Part shown: positions 1 to 38,646 of the stretch, piece after piece
Layout: every line of letters starts with the position of its first letter
How positions within the stretch are numbered: the stretch's first letter is position 1
DNA from: Anolis sagrei
Lineage: Eukaryota; Chordata; Lepidosauria; Squamata; Anolidae
DNA length: 64,000 nt
Reading direction: 5' to 3'
NCBI RefSeq assembly: GCF_037176765.1
Contig: NC_090023.1
Coordinates: 46,951,366-47,015,365, forward strand
Made by a program: the position numbers and the translations under genes
The notes under the pieces: model-generated
The model's input: only the letters and a program-made list of their open reading frames with translations
The model's database searches: none
What the model was told of the DNA's origin: nothing

Positions 1-1187
1 TTTCATAACATCCATTTGACACACAATTTGGGAATTACATTTTTATTTTTCTTCTCAGACACAAATGATGACATCGACAACAAAAATGATAAAAGAACAA
101 CTACAAATAATAAATATTTCATTGAAATGTCTAACACTTCCATTGGGTTGGAGACACTAAAGGACACACTCACAAAAATATAATTGACAGCATCAATTGT
201 ACCTATTGGGCACAAGAATGAAACAACAGAAGCTTGAAACAAAGTACAAAAACATTTGTTGACATTTTGGCTCAACATCACTGCACTCTAAATGGATTTA
301 GTACTAAGAGTTTCAGAATGTTAATGCCTCCCATTATCATCATGTTTCATTCATTAAAATGCACAGGCGCCATACAAAGTATACCTTAGCAAAGTTCACG
401 TCTTTGCTTTTAAGTATATCCTTTTCATTAAAATTGTTACTTTAAAAATGTTCATACAATGGTTTAAATGTGCATGAATTGTGCTTTTTTTGTTATATCA
501 AAATGTACTAAAAATTGAACAAAGATTTAAAACACTAGACCAAAAAGGAATAGCAATAATGTGTGGATGCTTGATAAAGTTGTAAGATATTTTCAGAAAC
601 CTACAGAACCGAATAAGCATGAGTATTGGCATTTTTTAAAATTTCTTCAAGAAACAGTATTTAGGCAGCGATATTTTTAAAGGCACGTTCAATTCATTCT
701 GTTGTAATTAAGATTGGACAATACAACTTTACAAAAAAATATGTTTTCATATATACATTGCTTTTGCCTATTTCTATTTCATCTCTGCATTTATGTTAGA
801 TAGATGGATTGTGCTGTGTTGAATTCTATATACAAGCCATTTTTTAAAAAATCAACATACAAATTGATAAAGGTAAAATCAGTTGAAAGTGGACTATCAC
901 TCACCCTGCCCCAATTCCCATTATATGTGACAGTATGTGTATTGGCAACAATTTGACTTTGCCCCTTTTAAAATGTATGACACGGCCCTCACACTGTGAG
1001 CATCAGTGTCATATGAAGTTATTGGGGCCAATTTCCTTCAAAAAACCTGTTATTTAATTATTACGTATATATATTTATATGTGGCAATTCTCTACAAAAC
1101 TGGGATTTCTTTTACACAGCATTCATGAAAGCATACATTACTTTAATTGCCTCTTTTTAGTGAAACATTACTGTAAGGAATCAGATT
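1..1187 (-). other. CIP2A: CIP2A 3' UTR and downstream flank
   Basis: AT-rich sequence below the CIP2A stop codon with no other gene. A canonical AATAAA (minus strand) lies at 42-47 and would give a UTR of about 1.15 kb; ATTAAA variants at 1142-1147 and 1053-1058 would give a very short one. The true end cannot be decided from sequence. The short open frame at 3-281 is not supported as a gene. Confidence 0.55.
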
Positions 1188-31815
<30,628 letters not shown>

Positions 31816-32051
31816 GCCGCCGCGGAGCGCCAGTATCACCAAACTTGGGCTCCCGGTCTCTCTTTCACTCTCCCGAAATCGTATTTGGCGCCTTGGCCGC
31901 CATTTTGAGGCCGCGACCGACCACGACGACGCCCCTCGGGAGCACTTCCGCCCAGCCTGGTGCATGCTGGGAAGGCGCGAGGCGGCTGCCTGATCTGAGG
32001 AGCGCGCGCCTTCCTCCAGGCAGCAGAACCAATGCAGTTGGAGGAATGCCC

Positions 32052-32347
32052 TTGGACTTCTAAGGCCTTGCAAGACTACAAATCCCACAATTCCATGTCA
32101 GCTCAAGTGGTATCAACCTGCATTCATTCTACAGTGTAGGTGCACCCTCAGTCTCCAAAGTGAGGCACTTAAAAGTGGTGCCAAAGCTGCATTAGCATAG
32201 TAATTCAGGCATGGGCAAACTTCAGCCTTCCCACAACTCCTAACAGCCTCAGCTCCTTTCCTTTTCCCCTCAGGGGTCTGAAGCTGTTAGGAATTGTGGG
32301 AGTTGAAGTTCAAAACTTCTGGAGGGCCAAAGTTTGCTCATGCCTTA
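32052..32347. mobile_element. Two palindromic MITEs upstream of CIP2A
   Basis: 32052-32155 is half of the family with ctacagtgtaggtgcac ends (compare 33585, 46745, 56036, 57795). 32205-32346 is a complete palindrome, caggcatgggcaaacttcag pairing with aagtttgctcatgcctta. Confidence 0.55.
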
Positions 32348-32592
32348 TCTAGGTAAAGGTTTAAGTCTAGTCATGTCCGACTGAGCGTTGGTTTTATCTC
32401 AATTTCTGAGCCGAAGAGCCGGTATTGTCCACAGACACCTCCAAGATCATGTGGCCAGCATGACTGATAGTATGATAGCTGGGTCCAGAAGCTCCCAAGT
32501 GTTAAGGAGATGATGCAAAGATGATAAATAAGGGAAAAGAGAGGGCAGAGTGAGAGCAGAGAGAGCGAAGGAAGGATAGAAAGGAGGGGACG

Positions 32593-33143
32593 CTTAGGAT
32601 AAGGGTTAGGGCAAAGTTCAGGATTTGGGTTAGGGTTAAGGTTAGGGTACGGGTAAGGTTTAGGATTTGGGTTAGCATAAGAGTTAGGGCAGGGGTCCTC
32701 AAACTAAGGCCCGTGGACCAGATGTGGCCCTCCAAGGTCATTTACCCGGCCCTCGCTCAGGGTCAACCTCAGTGAAATTATTTGAAAGCACACAACAAGA
32801 ACAACAATCCTATCTCATCAGCCAAAAGCAGGCCCACACTTCCCATTGAAATACCAAAAAAAAAAAACCAATAAGTTTATATTTGTCAGTATTGTTTTAA
32901 AGTGTTTTTTGCATTACAAATAAGATATGTGCAGTGTGTATAGGAATTCATTCTAAATGTTTTTTTCAAATTATTATCCGGCCCTCCAACAGTTTGAGGG
33001 ACTGTGACCTGGCCCTCTGTTTAAAAAGTTTGTGGATCCCTGGGTTAGGGTAATGTTTAGGGTTTGGGTTAGGGCAAGGTTTTGGGTAAGGGGTTAGGGT
33101 TAGGCTTACGGTACGGTTCACGGTTAGGGTAAAGATTAGGGTT
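32593..33143 (+). repeat. Degenerate telomere-like (TTAGGG) array, split
   Basis: About 97 bp (32593-32689) and 101 bp (33043-33143) of irregular gggttagggtta, gggtaaggttt and ggatttgggtta units. The halves are continuous apart from the nested hAT element. Confidence 0.8.
32690..33042 (-). mobile_element. hAT element resembling OposCharlie1 (OC1), non-autonomous
   Basis: 353 bp with ends caggggtcctcaaact and tttgtggatccctg, and inner cggccctccaacagtttgag and gcaggcccacacttcccatt segments familiar from OposCharlie1-type hAT MITEs. Flanks agttaggg and ggttaggg match at 7 of 8 positions, though the surrounding repeat could mimic this. Confidence 0.65.
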
Positions 33144-33495
33144 TCACCATTAAAGAACTCTTACATTCCTTCTATATTATCTGTCTTCGGCCTGGCTTAC
33201 ATTAGCTAAGTCTCTCTTGCACAAACAGCACTCCCGAACAAGCGATGCGGCATCTCTGTAACACTCGGAGCTTCCGGACCCAGCTATCATATTATTTCCA
33301 ACATGACTGCATGGAGCGTTGTTACAGTCCTACCAGAATGGTACCTATTGATCTACTCATTTGCATGTTTTCGAACTGTTAGGTTGACAGAAGCTGGGGC
33401 TAACAGCAGGAACTCACACAACTTTCCTGATTCGAACAGCTGACCTTTCAGTCAACAAGTTCAGCAGCTCAGCGGTTTAACCCACTTCAGGCATG

Positions 33496-33568
33496 TGGGC
33501 CCCCTGTGATGCATTGGGTTAAACCGCTGAGCTGCTGAACTTGTTGATTGAAAGGTCAGCTGTTCGAA
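33496..33568 (+). mobile_element. Sauria-type SINE head fragment
   Basis: The tRNA-related head (ccctgtgatgcattgggtta ... ggtcagctgttcgaa) in plus orientation, head to head with the minus SINE ending at 33485. Confidence 0.65.
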
Positions 33569-33584
33569 GAATTAATGCTGTTTG

Positions 33585-33770
33585 GCACCTCTTTACCTGC
33601 CAATGCTTAAGTTTTAAAGAATCCTGGGATTTTTAGTTTTGTGAGGCACCAACACTCTGGAAGCAAAGGTCTTGTAAAACCGAACCCTCAGGATTCAATG
33701 GCATTGAGATACGGCAGTAAAAGTGGTGTCAAACTGCATCAATTTCCTCAGTGTAGATGCACACATCTTT
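33585..33770. mobile_element. Palindromic MITE (gtgtagatgcac family)
   Basis: aatcctgggatttttagttt and tcagtgtagatgcacaca with a central ggcaccaacactctgg, matching the copies at 46745, 56036 and 57795. Confidence 0.5.
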
Positions 33771-33974
33771 GAGGATTCCTTGCCTAAGCAACAAGGCCAC
33801 CCCAGATTTTATATTCTGTCACCTTCATGAGAGTTTAGCCTTCCTTTTTTATTTGATTTCTTAATGCAGCTGCGCTCTTCTCCTTTCAGTTCTCAGGGAC
33901 CCATATTTATGTATAGTTTATTTATATAGTTTTTGCCACAAAAATACAGTAGTATTGAATATGTTGCAAGTTGC

Positions 33975-34310
33975 CACAGAACTTTATTTTTCTACCCTGC
34001 CTCCATCTCCCCAAGGGGACTTGGGGCGGCTTACATGGGGCCAAGCCCAAGCAACATATAGTTAAAAGCAAAAAGAACAACAAATTAAAATAGCACAAAA
34101 CAGCGTAACAGTAATAAACAAGTATCAAGCAACAGCAGACCAATTTTGGAGGGAGGAAGGAGGCCAACATACGAACTGATTAAAGGATAAATGGTTCAAT
34201 AAGGTGGGCGAAACATATAATGGCACAGGAGATATCATGGAAACAGAGCTGAAACTGTGAAGACTATTGTGGGTAATAATGAATCCCCTTTCAATAGCAC
34301 TCTGCACATC
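33975..34310 (-). mobile_element. LINE (CR1/L2-type) 3' portion, minus
   Basis: aactttatttttctaccctg, cctccatctccccaagggga and cttggggcggc followed by A-rich UTR. Confidence 0.6.
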
Positions 34311-34611
34311 TACTGTAGTAAAAACAAGAGTTCTTCGTTTTCTTATGTTTCTTCATTGCGGTGGTCATCCATAGACTCTACAGATAGGGATTTTGTATTG
34401 GCACCATTCTGCTATTTTTCTGTTGTTTTTTAATTCATTTATAAACTTCCCTGAGAAATTTGCAACAGGAAAGTATAGGGAATCCCCAAGTTATGAGCAA
34501 GGGAGGTTCTGTAAGTTTGTTCTTAAGTTGTCTTTGGTTCTAAGATGGATCAGATTTCTTTTTAAAGTGTAACTCCAGCCAGGATATATATTTAGAGAGA
34601 GAGAGAGAGAG

Positions 34612-34958
34612 GTGGAGCCCCCAGTGGTGCAGTGGGTCAAAGCGCTGAGCTGTTGAACTTGCTGACTGAAAGGTTACAGGTTTGGATCTGGGGAGCGGCA
34701 TGAGCTCCCGCTGTTAGTCCCAGCTTCTGTCAACCTAGCAGTTCGAAAACATGCAAATGTGAGTAGATCAATAGGTACCGCTCCACCGGGAAGGTAACAG
34801 CTCTCCATGCAGTCATGCTGGCCACATGACCTTGGAGGCGCCTACAGACAATGCCGACTCTTTGGCTTAGAAATGGAGAGGAGCATCACCCCCCCCCCCC
34901 AGAGTTGGACACAACTGGATTTGGACTTAATGTCAGAGGGGAACCTTTACCTTTACTA
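34612..34958 (+). mobile_element. Sauria-type SINE, near full length
   Basis: tRNA-derived head gagcccccagtggtgcagtg, body catgcaaatgtgagtagatc and ggcttagaaatggagagg, and the tail aacctttacctttac that these SINEs share with BovB-type LINEs. Confidence 0.85.
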
Positions 34959-35689
34959 TAGGTATAGATATATATGTATATGTATATTCTGGCTGGAGTT
35001 ATACTTAAAAATGCATGCTTTGGATAGCATAGGGAAGGATTAACTCCCCTGTGGTCTTTGTTTTGCGCTCCGTGCTAAACATTGCAGAAGATTTCACCTC
35101 ACTTTATGTCCTTGTGAGAATTGGATTTTGAAAATTTTGACTTGTTACGGAAACAAAGATTACTGAGAAAGCTTCAGTGGAGACATCTCCCCCCCCCCCC
35201 CCCATGATAACTGTCATGAGCAAATTTTTCTTCCAAGGGGAAGATTTCTCTCACTTCCAGTTGTCTCACTCCCCATAACCATTTTGATTGCAATTGTTTT
35301 CCAACTTATTTTTATTAAGAATAATTTGGCTCCGAGAGGTTGGAGTGTGAAGAAAGTTTGTAAAATCATGATAGGTTTATATCAAAAGTGTGAGAACAAT
35401 ATGAGAAGGAAAGTAGGAAAGGAAAGAGACGGGGGTTGGGGAGTGGGAAGTTGAAAAAAGGTAGTAATAACAAAATAAATTAAGGGGGGGGGGGGGCAAG
35501 AAGAAGTTGCATGTAACTTCCAGGCTGTTTTAGGTTGTGTTAACCTAAGAACTTTTTTCTATTGTGTTGCAATTATTTCCTATTACATCATTGTCTAGTG
35601 AATTTGCATGATCTGTAAGTGTTCCTGAAATAACCTCCATATTTCTTTGGTCAACTGTACACTTACCTTTGATTTATAGAACTGTGTTA

Positions 35690-35792
35690 TATGGCAGTGT
35701 AGACTCATATAATCCAGTTCAAAACAGATAATGTGGATTATCTGCTTTGATAATCTTGATTATATGGCAGTGTAGAAGGGGCCCAGAAATCA
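35690..35792. mobile_element. Palindromic MITE (tatggcagtgtaga family)
   Basis: ttatatggcagtgtagac at both ends in inverted sense around aatccagttcaaaacagat; related to 38468-38590. Confidence 0.55.
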
Positions 35793-35824
35793 GTGAGATG
35801 TTATCAGATAGTGTAACTTTTTAC

Positions 35825-36240
35825 AATAATAATAATAATAATAATAAGACTTTATTTATATTTTGCCCTATCTCCCATAGGGAGATACAGTTATATTGAG
35901 ATCCCTTTAGTGGTAATTTCATCCAGCTGTTTTATCTGTCCATTTGGAATTACTCCAGAGTGCAATTACTACTAGAACCCAAGTTGTCTTCTATTTATTT
36001 GTTTCTTTCTTTCTTTCCTTTCCGCCCCAGGAACTTACCAATGTTGAATCCAGCTAAAAGTTCACATTGTTGAAACATACAAAACTTAAAATAGGATTAT
36101 CAATATAATTAAAAACATTTAAAGAGTTCCCATTTTAAAAAAATATAACAGATATATATATATGCATTTGAGCACATTAGTGAAGTCCCTTGTCCCATAA
36201 GCAAACAGTCTTCAAGGGGCTGCTGAACCATGCACAGTCT
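35825..36240 (-). mobile_element. LINE 3' ends, minus
   Basis: (aat)n with gactttatttatattttgcc and ctatctcccatagggagata (35825-35900), then a second minus tail (tttatttgtttctttc ... ttccgccccagg) from about 35992. Diverged. Confidence 0.45.
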
Positions 36241-36941
36241 TCACTTGGCTACAGATGGCTAGCAAGGAAGGAGATGATCTAGCAAGGGTTTCCATGGACT
36301 CTCTCCAATGTTTCAGATGTACGAGTGAGAACGAAGGGACCCAGAAAAGAGTTTCTTCAGAAGACGCCAAAACCTGAATTCAAAATACACGTTCCAGTGA
36401 CATGGACCTTGTATGCATGTTGTGTCTCTGTACAATAAACGCCTGGCTGCTGTCCAGTGATTTTTTATATATATAAAATCTGAACTTGTCCTTATCTTCA
36501 ATCTTATGACTGAAAGAAGAGCACTTGAGGGAGCAGGTTAGGTGTCAGCTGTTATTTCCTGTGGCCACAGATGTCTTAATAAAACAACATAACCGTGCTA
36601 ATACACTAAACCAATATGAAAGTGTTAAATCCTGTTTTCATCACCTTCTGTCACACTGTTGTACATAGAATGTGCATTCAGCAGCCAACATACCCATGCT
36701 TTAATGTCACAAACGCCAGTATTTCTTAAATCTGGTTGATGAAGAGTGAAATTTGCATTACAAAACATGATTTTCTAAAATCCAGAAAATATAAAGAGCA
36801 TTTTGTATCACTATGGAAGAATATAATGAAATACACCAGTAAAAAATGTTTGTGCACATTCCTGCAGAAGAGAAGTAATAGATAGTATGAGTAAATGCTG
36901 AAAGGAGAAAAAAAATGTCCCATAACATGTCTGTGGCTGGA

Positions 36942-37090
36942 TCTATGCTGCCCTATATCCTAGGATTTGGTCCCAGATTATTGGTTTAGCCCAGATTAAC
37001 TGGCAGTATAATCCAGTTCAAAGCAGTATAGATTTGTATAATCCAGATTGGGTCCTGGGCTATAAGGCAATGTAGATCTAATCTATGTTA
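36942..37090. mobile_element. Palindromic MITE
   Basis: ggatctatgctgccctatat and ctataaggcaatgtagatct pair imperfectly; inner aatccagttcaaagcagtat as in related MITEs. Confidence 0.5.
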
Positions 37091-37099
37091 GTATTATTC

Positions 37100-38290
37100 C
37101 AAGGGAAGAGAACATGCATACCACTCACAAGATATGAAGGCCTGGGGTAGAAATAAGAAAAAATGAAGGCCTTTCCCACCAAACAAATTGGGTGGGAATG
37201 AGTAAGTAACTAATTACACAATGTTTTCACATATTCACCACCCAAAATCATTTCTTAACGCAACAGGAGGATTTTATATAAGGCTATGGGTCAATGTAGA
37301 TCTGCCCTATGCTTGCTCTCAGAGGAATCTTTGCACTTTTGCAACTCATGAAACCATTTTCATGGAGAAATATGTGATGAGAATGAAATTATGAAAAACC
37401 AGACATTTAAAAATCACTTTCAGTATCATCCTGTATTTAGGGCAAATTCAGATCTTTATGGCATGTACAACAATAGGGTTTTAAAAACAATCAGTCACTT
37501 GTACTCACAATTGTTAAAAAGACTGAATTCAGGTTGCATAGTGTGCAAAGACTATTATCTGCGAAAAACAAGTTCACATAGTGATAAGGCAAATGTGACA
37601 ATGTTAAGATTTGGCTCCTAACTTTCCCCCCCTCTTCTCCCCTAGATCCGAGCTCTTTTACTCAGTGTCACATACTGGTATGTCTATTTCAATGGGCGAA
37701 TAGCTCCAGACTTATGAAATTGTCATGAAATACTGGGTTCCAAAACCTATAAAAACATATACCCCAAAACTCATATGAATAATGTTTTTGTTGCTATGAA
37801 ATTTCACATAGTAGAAAAATAAACACATCACAATAACTTGCAAAGACTGATAATATACAACCAAACCTCCTTTGATATGCTCTCCCTAAATGGTATAGAA
37901 TACTGTTTGTTTAAAAACAATATGATACAACAATGAGATACACCGAAGAAGAAAAAACAATGGAAACATGTTTCAAGCAGATTTTTATAAGAAAAAAAAC
38001 CTCCAAACATCTTTTGCCATCTATATTTCAGAATTAAGGAATGGCAAATTAACATTTAAACCATTACCATGGTTTAATGAAACTGATGCTGTGTTGTTCT
38101 TATGTCATTACTGTATCAAACTTTATATGGGGTAATATGTGTACCTCAGTGCCCATATGGCTACGCTAGCCAGCATAAGCAACAGTGAAGAACGCTGTAG
38201 GCTATAATCTAACTACATCTGGAGGGCCATATGATCCTCACTCCTCTGAGTATGTGATGTCTAGATTTCAGCTCCATGAGTAGAGAGAAG
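37100..38290. other. Intergenic stretch, nothing recognised
   Basis: AT-rich DNA between CIP2A and the 3' end of SH2D1B, with no exon, RNA gene or clear repeat. Confidence 0.4.
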
Positions 38291-38310
38291 AATGTTTGAA
38301 GGATTTGGTT

Positions 38311-38316
38311 TTTATT
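38311..38316 (-). terminator. Possible polyadenylation signal of SH2D1B
   Basis: AATAAA on the minus strand about 290 nt below the SH2D1B stop codon. The 3' UTR so defined contains a palindromic MITE (38468-38590). Choice of site is an inference. Confidence 0.45.
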
Positions 38317-38467
38317 ACAATTATACAAAAATTACAAGTAAGAAATTTTTAGCTTTGTGAATACTATCCAGAGAGAAACAAAGACAGATCCCAACATCCA
38401 TGACTGAGCTGCAGTCTGTATTAGTGCAACCCACTGCAGTTGATTTCCTTGATAAAATGGAGCAAAC

Positions 38468-38590
38468 TGAGGCCCCTTCTACACTGCCATATCAAATCCA
38501 GATTAGCTGCTTTGATCTGGATTATATGGCTGTGTAGACTCATCTAATCCAGTTCATCTGGATTATATGGCAGTGTAGAAGGGGCCTGAG
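38468..38590. mobile_element. Palindromic MITE in the SH2D1B 3' UTR
   Basis: ctgaggccccttctacactg at the left and cagtgtagaaggggcctgag at the right are near-perfect inverted repeats. It lies 15 nt below the SH2D1B stop codon, so it is transcribed if the AATAAA at 38311 is used. Confidence 0.7.
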
Positions 38591-38605
38591 ATGAAGGTCC
38601 TTCAA

Positions 38606-38646
38606 TCAATCAGGCAATACATGGATATAATCGTCATCTCCGGGTT
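38606..38646 (-). CDS. SH2D1B: SH2D1B-like coding exon 4 (last)
   Basis: 41 nt: the codon shared with exon 3 (E), then [12 protein letters not shown] and a TGA stop at 38606-38608. Acceptor cttcacag. It is tiny but well supported by phase, by its acceptor, and by similarity to the human C-terminus NSDYVDVLP. Intron 3 separates it from exon 3 by 2.5 kb. Confidence 0.88.

Larger units (their letters stand above)
32467..33301. mobile_element. 835-bp inverted-repeat element holding telomere-like repeats
   Basis: Flanked by catgactg on both sides. The left end atagtatgatagctgggtcc and the right end ggacccagctatcatattat are inverted repeats extending about 50 bp imperfectly (agaagctcccaagtgtta against acactcggagcttccgg). 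The interior is degenerate gggtta repeats plus a nested hAT. An 8-bp duplication suggests hAT-type insertion, but no transposase is present and the ends are not classical hAT ends, so the superfamily is open. Confidence 0.65.
32351..33490 (-). mobile_element. Sauria-type SINE, interrupted
   Basis: The minus-strand SINE tail aggtaaaggttt and body occupy 32351-32466; the rest of the body and the tRNA-related head occupy 33302-33485. It is cut after catgactg, which recurs at 33302-33309: an 8-bp target duplication around an 835-bp insertion. This family is characteristic of squamates. Confidence 0.8.

Noticed and set aside
31816-32088. In-frame upstream extension of CIP2A exon 1
   Set aside because: Open by chance in GC-rich promoter DNA; the conserved N-terminus starts at the ATG at 31815.
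32593-33143. Telomere-like repeats taken as a chromosome-fusion relic
   Set aside because: They lie inside an inverted-repeat element with a target duplication, which explains them better.
34612-34690. tRNA-like sequence with A- and B-box-like motifs
   Set aside because: It is the head of a SINE, not a functional tRNA gene. The same applies at 41490-41565, 52259-52335 and 62747-62795.
32045-38300. Search for DZIP3 exons upstream of CIP2A
   Set aside because: No segment resembled DZIP3 coding sequence; absence is by eye only, so it is reported as a finding and not as proof.
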